Below are positions 8,005-16,284 of a stretch of DNA of 64,000 bases, piece after piece. Source of the stretch: Aestuariispira insulae (GTDB lineage Bacteria > Pseudomonadota > Alphaproteobacteria > UBA8366 > Aestuariispiraceae); the NCBI RefSeq assembly GCF_003385955.1, contig NZ_QRDW01000004.1, positions 310,001 to 374,000 on the forward strand, read 5' to 3'. The stretch's first letter is position 1. Each line of letters opens with the position of its first letter. The notes below the pieces were generated by a model, which did not search any database, was not told the origin of the DNA, and saw only the letters and a program-made list of their open reading frames with translations. The position numbers and the translations under genes were made by a program.

Positions 8005-10113
8005 ATGAATAATTCAGAAAATACCGGCCAGGAACCGATCCTTGATATTGAAGGTTTGTGCATTTCCTATTTCACCCGCGCCGGGGAAATCCCGGCCGTG
8101 GTGGATTTCAACCTGACTCTCAAGCCAGGGGAAAGCATCGGCATCGTCGGCGAATCCGGCTGTGGCAAATCCACAGTCGCCATGGCAATCATGCAATATA
8201 TGGGTTCCAATGGCGGCATTGTCGGCGGCTCGATCAAGTTCAAGGGCCGGGACATGAATGAGATGAGCCAAGAGGAATTGCGCCAGTTGCGCGGCTCTGA
8301 CATTGCGATGATCTATCAAGAGCCGATGGCTGCGCTCAACCCGTCCATGACCATTGGCGAACAGCTGATGGAAGTGCCCCTGTATCACGAGACAAACTGC
8401 ACCCGGGAAGAAGCCTTCCGCCGGTCCGCGGAAATGCTCGAAAAGGTGAAGCTTCCAGACGCTTCCCGGGTTATGAATGCTTATCCGCATCAAATCTCCG
8501 GTGGCCAGCAGCAGCGAGTGGTTATCGCCATGGCGCTGCTCTCCAACCCATCCCTGCTACTGCTGGATGAGCCGACCACGGCGCTGGATGTGACCGTCGA
8601 GGCTGGGATCGTGAAGCTCATCAAAGAGATCAGCGAGGAATTTGGCACGTCCATGATCTATATCTCCCATAATATGGGGCTGATCCTGGAAACCTGCGAC
8701 CGGGTTTGTGTGATGTATTCCGGACAGGCGGTTGAAATCGGCACTGTCAATGAAGTGTTCGATATCATGCGCCACCCTTACACACGCGGGCTGTTTAATT
8801 CTATCCCGCTGCCGACCGCTGATAAGAATGCATCCCCCCTGATCCCGATCCGCGGGCAGCTGCCGCTGCCGCACCAGCGACCACAGGGCTGTTATTTCGG
8901 GCCGCGATGTGACCATTTCAAATCCGGACAATGCGATGTGATGGCCGGAATCCCTTGGGATACGGTGGATGATCAGTCAGGCCATGCGGTACGCTGTGCC
9001 CGCTGGCAGGAGATTGACTGGGCACATTATAATCCTGAGATTCCCCCCCAGGATGAAGTGGAACCGGGTGAAGTGGTGCTCTCGGTCAATGACCTGCAGA
9101 AATATTATGAAGTAAAGAGCAGCGGCCTTTGGGCCATGCTGACCGGGAAGAAATCCCGCTGGGTCAAAGCCAATGAGACGCTGACCTTCAACGCCAGGAA
9201 GCGGGAAACCGTCGCCATCGTCGGTGAGTCCGGTTGCGGCAAATCAACCTTTGCCAAGGTTTTGATGGGGCTGGAGCAAGCCACAGGCGGTGACATCAGT
9301 TATGGCAATGTGGATATTGCCAACCTGCCAGTGCAAAAACGATCGCCGCAGCAAATCGGCAGCCTGCAGATGGTGTTTCAAAATCCCAACGACACTTTGA
9401 ACCCAAGCCATACCGTGGGAGGCCAGATCGGTCGGGTCTTGCGCAAATTCGGCGTTGCGAAAAACGCGCAGGAGGTTAAGCAAAAAGTTGATGAACTGCT
9501 TGATATGGTCAAGCTACCCCGGGATTTTGCCCATAGGCGCCCACGCCAATTGTCCGGTGGCCAGAAACAAAGGATCGGCATTGCCCGCGCATTTGCCGGG
9601 AACCCGCCACTGGTGATTGCCGATGAGCCGGTATCCGCCCTTGATGTGTCTGTCCAGGCCGCCGTAACCGGTCTGCTGATGGATATCCAGAGAGAGCATG
9701 ACACCACTTTGCTCTTCATCAGCCATGACTTGTCGGTGGTGCGCTACCTATCGGATCGGGTTGTGGTGATGTATCTCGGACAAATCATGGAGCAGGGAAC
9801 GGTGGAAGAGGTTTATGCACCTCCTTACCACCCCTATACAGAAGCCTTGCTTTCGGCCGTGCCGATTGCCGACACCAGCATTGATAAGAAAGAAATCGTG
9901 TTGGAGGGCAATATTCCCAGCCCACTGAACCCGCCCAAGGGTTGCCCGTTTTCCACCCGCTGCCCGCGCTATCTAGGCGAAAAATGCGATTCCGCGATGC
10001 CAAAGGCACAAGATGCCGGCAATGGCCATATGATTGCCTGCCATATCCCGATGGAGCAATTGCGTGAGGTCGAGCCCGTGATCGTGGTCAAGCCAAAGAA
10101 AGAAGTGGCCTGA
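8005..10113 (+). CDS. Fused double-ATPase subunit of peptide ABC transporter (DppD–DppF type)
   Basis: A 702-residue cytoplasmic protein with two complete ABC modules. Walker A motifs GESGCGKST occur at residues 49–57 and about 406–414; the signature sequences are SGGQQQR and SGGQKQR, and each half has its own Walker B (LLLLDEPTTALD and VIADEPVSALD). Both halves end in the oligopeptide-type C-terminal extension with clustered cysteines (GCYFGPRC and GCPFSTRC), which in this family may hold an iron-sulfur cluster. ATG 8005 has GGGAGG upstream and is preferred over an in-frame start at 7906 inside the permease gene. The fusion replaces the usual separate DppD and DppF, and a terminator follows. 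Confidence 0.93.
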   Translation: MNNSENTGQEPILDIEGLCISYFTRAGEIPAVVDFNLTLKPGESIGIVGESGCGKSTVAMAIMQYMGSNGGIVGGSIKFKGRDMNEMSQEELRQLRGSDIAMIYQEPMAALNPSMTIGEQLMEVPLYHETNCTREEAFRRSAEMLEKVKLPDASRVMNAYPHQISGGQQQRVVIAMALLSNPSLLLLDEPTTALDVTVEAGIVKLIKEISEEFGTSMIYISHNMGLILETCDRVCVMYSGQAVEIGTVNEVFDIMRHPYTRGLFNSIPLPTADKNASPLIPIRGQLPLPHQRPQGCYFGPRCDHFKSGQCDVMAGIPWDTVDDQSGHAVRCARWQEIDWAHYNPEIPPQDEVEPGEVVLSVNDLQKYYEVKSSGLWAMLTGKKSRWVKANETLTFNARKRETVAIVGESGCGKSTFAKVLMGLEQATGGDISYGNVDIANLPVQKRSPQQIGSLQMVFQNPNDTLNPSHTVGGQIGRVLRKFGVAKNAQEVKQKVDELLDMVKLPRDFAHRRPRQLSGGQKQRIGIARAFAGNPPLVIADEPVSALDVSVQAAVTGLLMDIQREHDTTLLFISHDLSVVRYLSDRVVVMYLGQIMEQGTVEEVYAPPYHPYTEALLSAVPIADTSIDKKEIVLEGNIPSPLNPPKGCPFSTRCPRYLGEKCDSAMPKAQDAGNGHMIACHIPMEQLREVEPVIVVKPKKEVA

Positions 10114-10135
10114 CCACAACCTTCTCTAATAAGAT

Positions 10136-10170
10136 AAAAAACCCCGGTGGGAACATCCACCGGGGTTTTT
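10136..10170. terminator. Terminator after the peptide ABC operon
   Basis: A perfect 14-bp inverted repeat (10137–10150 with 10157–10170) with a 6-base loop and A/T runs at both ends. It ends the ABC operon and also stops the converging methyltransferase gene. Confidence 0.9.
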
Positions 10171-10190
10171 CCTTGGAAGTTTCGAATGGC

Positions 10191-10979
10191 TCAGCCGAAC
10201 ATCATCAGTTTCTGGCGCAATTTATCCAGTTCCGTGAAAACGGCAAAATAGGTGACTCCCAATCCTGAATCGTCTTCCAGAAAATGGGCACCCATTCGCC
10301 GCATAAAGCGCGGCAGGCTTTTATCCTCAAGAGATAACCCATCCTTGAGAGGTGCTTCCTTCTTGAACTGCAGCAATATCCGGCCGTTATCATTCAAGCA
10401 GTTTTCCGAAAGGTCACGCAGGAAGAAAATCCATTCTTCTTCGTTCCAGCAACGCTCTTCCTCACTGTTGATGTGGAAGGCAATGTTCTGAGCCGACACC
10501 AAATCAAACTGACCAAGATTGGGCAGGGGGGTATTGGGTGCAATCTCAGCCTCTTTGCGTTCAACATTCAGGAACTCAGACATTTCCGAGAAAAAGGGAT
10601 CTTCCCGATCCAGACCAACAGCTTCATGCCCGGCAAATTTTGCCAGCGCCAGAAAATGCCCCGGGCCACTGCCAAGATCCAGGATCCGGCAGGGTTCTGC
10701 GGATTGAAGGCCTAAGGAATGCAAAATACGGTATTTATTTACAAACCAGGAAACCATCATGAAAAAACGGTCCGGCTCATCAGAATCCATAAAAGTCGGC
10801 TCGGAAAGCTTTTCCGGCTGAACTGTCAGGTAGGTGTTTTCCAGTTCTTGCAATTTCTGCCAATCGGCATCCCGGGCAAAAGAATCGAAAAAGCCAGCGA
10901 GCAGCTCGTATTCGCCGCCAATTTTCTCACGTATTTCACGTGCGGAATCAATAAAGGAACTGGAAGTGTTCACGCTCAT
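10191..10979 (-). CDS. Class I SAM-dependent methyltransferase, substrate unknown
   Basis: A 262-residue protein from ATG 10979 (a TTG two codons upstream is the alternative). The SAM-binding motif I (LDLGSGPGH) is at about residues 100–108, followed by an acidic end of beta-2 (VGLDRED) and a motif IV-like FDLVSAQNIAFHIN. An N-terminal helical region of about 90 residues precedes the fold. No membrane segment is visible. Neighbours do not reveal its substrate: it converges on the ABC operon and lies downstream of two cyclic-nucleotide-binding protein genes on the same strand. Confidence 0.8.
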   Translation of the reverse strand: MSVNTSSSFIDSAREIREKIGGEYELLAGFFDSFARDADWQKLQELENTYLTVQPEKLSEPTFMDSDEPDRFFMMVSWFVNKYRILHSLGLQSAEPCRILDLGSGPGHFLALAKFAGHEAVGLDREDPFFSEMSEFLNVERKEAEIAPNTPLPNLGQFDLVSAQNIAFHINSEEERCWNEEEWIFFLRDLSENCLNDNGRILLQFKKEAPLKDGLSLEDKSLPRFMRRMGAHFLEDDSGLGVTYFAVFTELDKLRQKLMMFG

Positions 10980-11145
10980 CTTCAAACCGACTTTTTCACA
11001 TATAACATTGCAGGCGTATCTACTTTCAAAATTTATGCCGAAAAGCCAGTCTCTTACAAGTTTCCTTTGGCCTCTTCATAAACTCCGCCGTCTTTTCTAT
11101 CAAAGAAAGGTACGGAACTTTGCCGAGACTAACCCGATTCGCTTG

Positions 11146-11559
11146 CTATTCAGCTGTTTCCGCCAAATCCTTGGCAAGGGCATTCATCTTTTCCTTGGGC
11201 ATTTTCTTCATCTGCATCACATTGCACATGTTACCCTGCAGAATTCGGAAGAGCGCCGCAATAAAGGGATCCTCATTTTGCAGTTGCGCTTCAAGGGGCT
11301 GCCTCGCGATTTTCAGGCATTTGGAATCCTTTGTGACCCGTGCCGTGTGAATACGCATCGCATCCATGGAAACCAAGGCGGTTTCCCCAAAAACCTGGCC
11401 CGCGGCGACCGTTCTTGACACTGTGCCATCTTCACCGATCAGATCCACTTTACCTTCCTTCAGGAGATAAGTGTGTTCCGCTTTATCCCCCCGGCGATAG
11501 ATAACAACGCCATTTTCAAATGTCTCTTCCGAGGTTATCCGGCTTGTTTCTTCTACCAT
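11146..11559 (-). CDS. Stand-alone cyclic-nucleotide-binding domain protein (second of pair)
   Basis: A 137-residue protein that is essentially one CNB (CAP_ED) beta-barrel plus a C-terminal helix. The phosphate-binding-cassette region reads FGETALVSMDAMRIHTA, keeping the Glu and an Arg but diverging from the canonical PR-A-T form, so nucleotide binding is less certain than in its neighbour. There is no DNA-binding helix-turn-helix, kinase or channel part. It lies 61 bases downstream of a second CNB gene on the same strand, suggesting one operon. Role unknown. Confidence 0.8.
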   Translation of the reverse strand: MVEETSRITSEETFENGVVIYRRGDKAEHTYLLKEGKVDLIGEDGTVSRTVAAGQVFGETALVSMDAMRIHTARVTKDSKCLKIARQPLEAQLQNEDPFIAALFRILQGNMCNVMQMKKMPKEKMNALAKDLAETAE

Positions 11560-11620
11560 GTCATCTTCTGCCTTGGTTCATTTGGATGTCTGATGGATTG
11601 CGTACTTTCGGACCGTTTTC

Positions 11621-12076
11621 TCAGTGTGCCGTAACGTCGCCGTCATCCTCTTCGCCAGCTGATTGCGGAACATCCGGAAATTTTGCAGCCTGGGCAACCG
11701 CTTCCAGGTCAATAACTTCCAGGTCGACTTTTTCCGAAATGTTCCGAAGCATGCGGATCATCACGACCAGCATCATGCGAATCACCGGGTTGGTTTTCTT
11801 CAGCTTGGCTTTGACAACACTTTCAGGAATGACAATGAGAACCGACGCTTCTTCCGCCACCGCAGTGGCCATACGCGGGGAATTGTCCAGCAGTGCCATT
11901 TCGCCAAACACGCCACCGGGTTCGACGAAGCCCAAGGTTCCTTTTTCACCACCGGCCAAGGCTTTGACAATCCGGATCCGGCCGGACTGAACCACAAAGG
12001 CTTGCGATCCGTTATCACCCTCATGAAAAATGATATCGCCCGGAAAAAACGATCTTCTGTTCAGTACCTTGGTCAT
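11621..12076 (-). CDS. Stand-alone cyclic-nucleotide-binding domain protein (first of pair)
   Basis: A 151-residue protein with a CNB fold: FFPGDIIFHEGD at about residues 10–21 and a canonical phosphate-binding cassette FGEMALLDNSPRMATA, whose Glu and Arg contact ribose and phosphate of cAMP or cGMP in the family. A C-terminal helical stretch and an acidic tail (GEEDDGD) follow. No effector domain is present, so it may act by partner binding. It is the first gene of a two-gene set with the shorter CNB protein downstream. Confidence 0.83.
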   Translation of the reverse strand: MTKVLNRRSFFPGDIIFHEGDNGSQAFVVQSGRIRIVKALAGGEKGTLGFVEPGGVFGEMALLDNSPRMATAVAEEASVLIVIPESVVKAKLKKTNPVIRMMLVVMIRMLRNISEKVDLEVIDLEAVAQAAKFPDVPQSAGEEDDGDVTAH

Positions 12077-12442
12077 GCCGCCAATCCATCAAGCATCAGA
12101 ACAGGAACCTGTTCCGCAACGTTCACTCACTATGTCTCAAGGAGAGCTTTAGCAGGATTCACGATAAAATCGAAAAGTTAAATTTTCGAAAAAACATCCT
12201 CTCCGGTCCCAGCTGGCGATGAAGGAGAGATAGAAAAACGCTGTTGAAACACGGGATTAGAAAGAGGCTGGAAAAGCGCAACTCGCAACGCCGCCTCCTA
12301 AAGAGACGGTTAATGACGAACGGATACTGTTCGGCAAAAAAGTCTGATAAATGCGATTGGTTACAAGAACACGTCATGAAAAGCACATCTGAGAACAGAC
12401 GAAGCCCGTTTCCTGAAGTAACCGGGACACCTTAATTGAGAA
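12077..12442. other. 366-base region between the CNB genes and the small membrane protein gene
   Basis: Probably contains the promoter of the minus-strand CNB pair. The only notable open frame (12244–12435, plus) is arginine- and lysine-rich and lacks a ribosome site. A bulged hairpin (12427–12450) overlaps the stop of the minus-strand small gene but has no T run. I see nothing else. Confidence 0.5.
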
Positions 12443-12601
12443 TTAGGTGTTGCGCACAATCTGACGATAAATAAAGGCGGTACCAAACACAAAAAGAAGA
12501 ATGCCAACCCAGGAAAGGGTGCCGTCTACGGCGCGACTGGAAATAAACAGCCCCAGCAATGCCACAACTGCCATGCATACACCGGTGATCCAAATACCCA
12601 T
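12443..12601 (-). CDS. Small two-helix membrane protein divergent from the cco operon
   Basis: A 52-residue protein from ATG 12601 with two predicted membrane helices (about residues 3–17 and 28–44) separated by SSRAVDGTLSW and ending in a basic tail (YRQIVRNT). The ATG is preferred because AGGA sits 9 bases before it; an in-frame GTG at 12649 would run through a leader hairpin. A good sigma-70-like promoter (12678–12706) points at the gene. I do not recognise the family; its position next to cbb3 oxidase genes suggests, but does not show, a respiratory or membrane role. Confidence 0.65.
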   Translation of the reverse strand: MGIWITGVCMAVVALLGLFISSRAVDGTLSWVGILLFVFGTAFIYRQIVRNT

Positions 12602-12622
12602 TTTAAGAATTCCTATCGCAGC

Positions 12623-12647
12623 GACAGTAGCTTGTTTTTCTACTGTC
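12623..12647 (-). promoter_or_regulatory. Inverted repeat in the leader of the small membrane protein gene
   Basis: GACAGTAG and CTACTGTC form a perfect 8-bp inverted repeat with a 9-base T-rich loop, between the predicted transcription start (about 12671) and the ATG at 12601. It may be an RNA hairpin or an operator. Confidence 0.5.
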
Positions 12648-12677
12648 ACGGTTTTCGTGTTACTGTTCTGAGCGCGC

Positions 12678-12706
12678 TATATACGACTTTGCAGCCCAGA
12701 GATCAA
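12678..12706 (-). promoter_or_regulatory. Sigma-70-like promoter of the small membrane protein gene
   Basis: Read on the minus strand: TTGATC, a 17-base spacer, then TATATA. The predicted start is near 12671, giving a leader of about 70 bases to ATG 12601. Confidence 0.6.
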
Positions 12707-12843
12707 TCGGCTCCAAATTGTCACTTGAACGATAAGTCTAATCAGATATACAGCGCATGCCGGTTTGTAATCTGAATTTGTTGCTGTTTCCAGCTTAGGA
12801 AATGATGAGAAACCCATTTTTTCCGTCGAGTTAGTGCGACAGT

Positions 12844-12857
12844 TTGACTTACATCAA
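12844..12857 (+). promoter_or_regulatory. FNR/FixK box upstream of ccoN
   Basis: TTGACTTACATCAA matches the anaerobox TTGAC/T-N4-ATCAA except for none of the ten conserved positions changing. Its centre is 41.5 bases from the start predicted by the -10 element at 12880–12885, the classical class II activator position. Activation of the cbb3 operon under low oxygen follows from knowledge of this site. Confidence 0.88.
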
Positions 12858-12879
12858 TTTACACTTCCGTGCGTAAGAG

Positions 12880-12885
12880 TATTAA
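12880..12885 (+). promoter_or_regulatory. -10 element of the ccoNOQP promoter
   Basis: TATTAA, 22 bases downstream of the FNR/FixK box, predicts transcription from about 12892 and a 5' leader of roughly 70 bases. No -35 element is visible apart from the activator box, as expected for a class II promoter. Confidence 0.65.
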
Positions 12886-12962
12886 CAGGACGATTAGTTA
12901 GAAGAACTTCGCTTGAGGGGACTTATCAGCGAAGTACCAATGGGAAACCTGGAGGAACTACC

Positions 12963-14447
12963 ATGACCCAGGCAGTCGTTGCCGAGACCAACACTGCACC
13001 AGCTGGGCAAGCCGTCACCTACGAATTGGGTGCTGTGCGCTTATTTGCGATCGCGACAGTATTTTGGGGAGTTGTCGCGTTCCTGGCTGGTGTTTATATC
13101 GCTTTCCAACTTGCCTTTCCGGTATTGAACTTTGACCTGGAATGGATTTCCTTCGGTCGCCTGCGTCCGCTGCATACCAGCGCGGCGATTTTTGCGTTTG
13201 GGGGCAATGCGCTCTTCGCAACATCGCTATTCGTAGTTCAGCGAACCTGTAAGGCACCGCTTTGGGGCGGTCGTGAAACCGCTTATTTCCTGTTTTGGGG
13301 ATATCAGCTGTTCATTGTCATGGCCGCGATCGGTTATGTCACCGGCGTAACCCAGGGCAAGGAATATGCAGAGCCTGAATGGTATGTGGATCTCTGGTTG
13401 ACCGTTGTCTGGGTTGTTTACCTGATCACTTTCCTGGGCACGATCATGCGCCGCAAGGAACCGCATATCTACGTGGCGAACTGGTTCTACCTGGCGTTCA
13501 TCGTCACCGTCGCCATGCTGCATGTGGTCAATAACCTGACCGTGCCGGTTTCCTTCTTTGGTGCAAAATCCTACACCTATTTCTCAGGTGTGCAGGACGC
13601 CCTGACCCAGTGGTGGTATGGTCATAACGCCGTTGGTTTCTTCCTGACGGCTGGCTTCCTGGGCATGATGTATTACGTCATCCCGAAACAGGCCAATCGT
13701 CCGGTTTATTCCTACCGCCTGTCCATCATCCATTTCTGGTCCCTGATCTTCCTTTATATCTGGGCCGGCCCGCATCACCTGCATTATACGGCTCTGCCCG
13801 AATGGGCCCAAACGCTGGGTATGGTATTCTCCGTGATGCTGTGGATGCCGTCCTGGGGGGGCATGATCAACGGCCTGATGACCCTGTCCGGGGCTTGGGA
13901 CAAGCTGCGCACCGACCCGGTCCTGCGCTTTATGGTGACGGCGGTAGCCTTCTACGGCATGAGCACTTTCGAAGGACCGCTGATGGCGATCCGTGCGGTT
14001 AACGCACTCAGCCATTACACCGACTGGACCATTGGTCATGTGCATTCCGGCGCATTGGGTTGGGTTGCCCTGATCTCAATGGGTGCCATGTATCACTTGA
14101 TCCCGGTTCTCTGGAACCGCGAACGGCTCTATTCCATTCGCCTGGTGTCCATCCATTTCTGGATCGCGACCATCGGTATCCTGCTTTACATCTCTTCCAT
14201 GTGGGTCTCCGGTATCCTGCAAGGTCTGATGTGGCGTGCCTATGACAGCCTCGGCTTCCTGGAATACAGCTTCGTTGAGACCGTAGAAGCTATGCATCCG
14301 TTTTACGTGATCCGCGCCATCGGTGGTGTCTTCTTCCTGACCGGCGCCCTGATCATGGCCTATAACGTCTTCCGCACGATCAAAGGTGATCTGCGCGACG
14401 AAAAACCCTATGAAATGCAGCCGGCTTATGCCGGTGCGGCAGAATAA
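12963..14447 (+). CDS. ccoN: cbb3-type cytochrome c oxidase subunit I
   Basis: The catalytic heme-copper subunit, 494 residues with about twelve membrane helices, which reduces oxygen to water with high affinity at a low-spin heme b/high-spin heme b–CuB centre. The region [17 protein letters not shown] carries the CuB-ligating histidine pair; the preceding helix contains [11 protein letters not shown] with another CuB-type histidine, and [13 protein letters not shown] has the conserved N-terminal heme histidine. ATG 12963 follows GGAGGAAC; the longer open frame upstream runs across the promoter and is rejected. It leads the ccoNOQP operon. Confidence 0.96.
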   Translation: MTQAVVAETNTAPAGQAVTYELGAVRLFAIATVFWGVVAFLAGVYIAFQLAFPVLNFDLEWISFGRLRPLHTSAAIFAFGGNALFATSLFVVQRTCKAPLWGGRETAYFLFWGYQLFIVMAAIGYVTGVTQGKEYAEPEWYVDLWLTVVWVVYLITFLGTIMRRKEPHIYVANWFYLAFIVTVAMLHVVNNLTVPVSFFGAKSYTYFSGVQDALTQWWYGHNAVGFFLTAGFLGMMYYVIPKQANRPVYSYRLSIIHFWSLIFLYIWAGPHHLHYTALPEWAQTLGMVFSVMLWMPSWGGMINGLMTLSGAWDKLRTDPVLRFMVTAVAFYGMSTFEGPLMAIRAVNALSHYTDWTIGHVHSGALGWVALISMGAMYHLIPVLWNRERLYSIRLVSIHFWIATIGILLYISSMWVSGILQGLMWRAYDSLGFLEYSFVETVEAMHPFYVIRAIGGVFFLTGALIMAYNVFRTIKGDLRDEKPYEMQPAYAGAAE

Positions 14448-14461
14448 GGGGGATCTGACAG

Positions 14462-15193
14462 ATGATGTATATCCGTCATAAACTTGTTGAAGTGAACGTC
14501 GCCCTGATGACCGTGCTCGTCCTGATCACGGTCTCCATCGGTGGCATTGTCGAAATCATGCCACTCTTCACGATCGAAAGCACGATTGAGGAAGTAGACG
14601 GGGTTCGCCCCTACAGCCCGCTGGAATTGGCGGGCCGGAACATCTACATCCGTGAAGGCTGCTACAACTGTCACAGTCAGCAGATCCGTCCGTTCCGTGA
14701 CGAGGTGGAACGTTATGGCCATTACAGCCTTGCGGCTGAATCCAAATTTGATCATCCGTTCCAGTGGGGGTCCAAACGGACCGGTCCCGATCTGGCCCGA
14801 GTCGGTGGAAAATACTCCAATGACTGGCAGGTCGCCCATTTGATCGATCCGCGTGCCGTGGTACCCGAATCCATCATGCCGGGCTACCCGTTCCTGGCAG
14901 AACGGGAGTTGAAGATGGATGATGTCGCTGACCATTTGAGAACCCTGCAGTTGATCAATAGCGAGTCCTATACCGACGAGCAGATCGAATTTGCACTGGC
15001 CGACCTGAAGGCACAGGCAGATCCGGATGGCGACCATGAAGCTGTTCAGGCCCGTTATCCGAAAGCTGTCGTTGGTGACTTTGACGGCAACCCGGACAAG
15101 CTGACTGAGATGGATGCATTGGTTGCCTATCTCCAGATGCTGGGAACCCTGGTCGACTTCACGCAATACAAGCCCGAAGACCTTGTCCAGTAA
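14462..15193 (+). CDS. ccoO: cbb3-type cytochrome c oxidase subunit II (monoheme cytochrome c)
   Basis: A 243-residue membrane-anchored monoheme cytochrome c. One N-terminal membrane helix (about residues 12–35) is followed by a periplasmic domain with heme motif CYNCH (67–71). The distal axial methionine is probably in the SIMPGYPFL segment. It passes electrons from CcoP to CcoN. It begins with two ATG codons 14 bases after ccoN behind GGGGGA, as expected for a translationally linked operon. Confidence 0.96.
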   Translation: MMYIRHKLVEVNVALMTVLVLITVSIGGIVEIMPLFTIESTIEEVDGVRPYSPLELAGRNIYIREGCYNCHSQQIRPFRDEVERYGHYSLAAESKFDHPFQWGSKRTGPDLARVGGKYSNDWQVAHLIDPRAVVPESIMPGYPFLAERELKMDDVADHLRTLQLINSESYTDEQIEFALADLKAQADPDGDHEAVQARYPKAVVGDFDGNPDKLTEMDALVAYLQMLGTLVDFTQYKPEDLVQ

Positions 15194-15204
15194 GGGGGAT
15201 AACC

Positions 15205-15378
15205 ATGGAAACCATCGTTACCTTCGCAAATGACATTTGGAACCTTTGGCTGATGATCGTCTTCTTTGGCATCGTGTTCTGGGCCCTGCGGCCAACCCGC
15301 AAGGCTCAGAACGAGATGGCTCATAATGCCGCCATCCCGCTGAATGATGATGATTTGAAGCCTGGCAAGGGAGCCTGA
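15205..15378 (+). CDS. ccoQ: cbb3-type oxidase small subunit CcoQ
   Basis: A 57-residue protein with one membrane helix (about residues 12–29, rich in Trp, Phe and Ile), a basic segment RPTRK and an acidic tail. Size, topology and position between ccoO and ccoP identify CcoQ, which stabilises the association of CcoP with the oxidase core in studied species. AGGGGGA precedes ATG 15205 and the next gene starts 4 bases after the stop. Confidence 0.9.
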   Translation: METIVTFANDIWNLWLMIVFFGIVFWALRPTRKAQNEMAHNAAIPLNDDDLKPGKGA

Positions 15379-15382
15379 AGAA

Positions 15383-16258
15383 ATGGCTGAAGATAAAAAA
15401 ATAGATCCCATTGCCGGTGTCGAAACGACCGGGCATTCCTGGGACGGGATCCAGGAACTTGATAACCCGATGCCGCGCTGGTGGCTGTGGGTTTTCTACG
15501 CGACCATCGCATTTTCGGTGGTCTATATGGTGATGTATCCTTCTGTTCCTCTCGGTAAGACCTATTTCAAGGGAACCGAGAATTACGAACAGCGGGTCGA
15601 TGTTGCCAATGACATCGCAGCCGCCAAGGCTGCGAATTCCGAGATCCTGGGTAAAATTGCCGCAGCCGACCTGGAGACCATCCTGGCCGACAAAGACCTG
15701 CGCGATTTCAGCCGGGCAGGGGGCAAGGCCGTCTTCTTGGATAACTGTGCGGGCTGTCATGGTTCTGGTGCCACCGGTGGCCCGGGTTACCCGAATCTCG
15801 CGGATGATGATTGGATCTGGGGTGGCGACTTAGCCGCTATCAACGAGACCATCAATCATGGCATTCGCTGGGATCTTGATGATGATACCCGTTTGTCCGA
15901 GATGCCGAATTTCGGCGCTGACGAAATTCTCGAAAGCAGCGATATCAATAATGTCTCGGAATATGTCCTGTCGCTTTCCGGTCAGGAGCATGATGCTACC
16001 GCTGCGACAAATGGTGCCGTTGTGTTCGAAGAACAATGCGTGGCATGTCACGGCGAAGGTGGTGTCGGCGATCAAGGTGTCGGCGCTCCGGCCCTGGCGG
16101 ATGCGATCTGGCTGCACGGCGATGGCTCTAAAGAGTTCCTGACCAAGCAGTTAACCAATGCCCGTCATGGCCAGATGCCGGCATGGGATGACCGTCTCGA
16201 TGAGACGACCATCAAGATGCTGACCATCTATGTCCACACCCTCGGGGGTGGCCAGTAG
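15383..16258 (+). CDS. ccoP: cbb3-type cytochrome c oxidase subunit III (diheme cytochrome c)
   Basis: A 291-residue diheme cytochrome c, the electron-entry subunit. One membrane helix (about 33–52) anchors it, and two cytochrome c domains follow with heme motifs CAGCH (122–126) and CVACH (219–223). Probable axial methionines lie in SEMPNF and GQMPAW. The N-terminal motif around TTGHSWDGIQELDNPMPRWW is characteristic of CcoP. It is the last structural gene of the operon, and assembly genes follow after 26 bases. Confidence 0.96.
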   Translation: MAEDKKIDPIAGVETTGHSWDGIQELDNPMPRWWLWVFYATIAFSVVYMVMYPSVPLGKTYFKGTENYEQRVDVANDIAAAKAANSEILGKIAAADLETILADKDLRDFSRAGGKAVFLDNCAGCHGSGATGGPGYPNLADDDWIWGGDLAAINETINHGIRWDLDDDTRLSEMPNFGADEILESSDINNVSEYVLSLSGQEHDATAATNGAVVFEEQCVACHGEGGVGDQGVGAPALADAIWLHGDGSKEFLTKQLTNARHGQMPAWDDRLDETTIKMLTIYVHTLGGGQ

Positions 16259-16284
16259 GGTCAACAACGATTGGGAACCTAGTA

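Noticed and set aside
12244-12435. 63-codon basic open frame between CNB genes and the small membrane gene
   Set aside because: No ribosome site, no recognisable features; composition looks like non-coding sequence.
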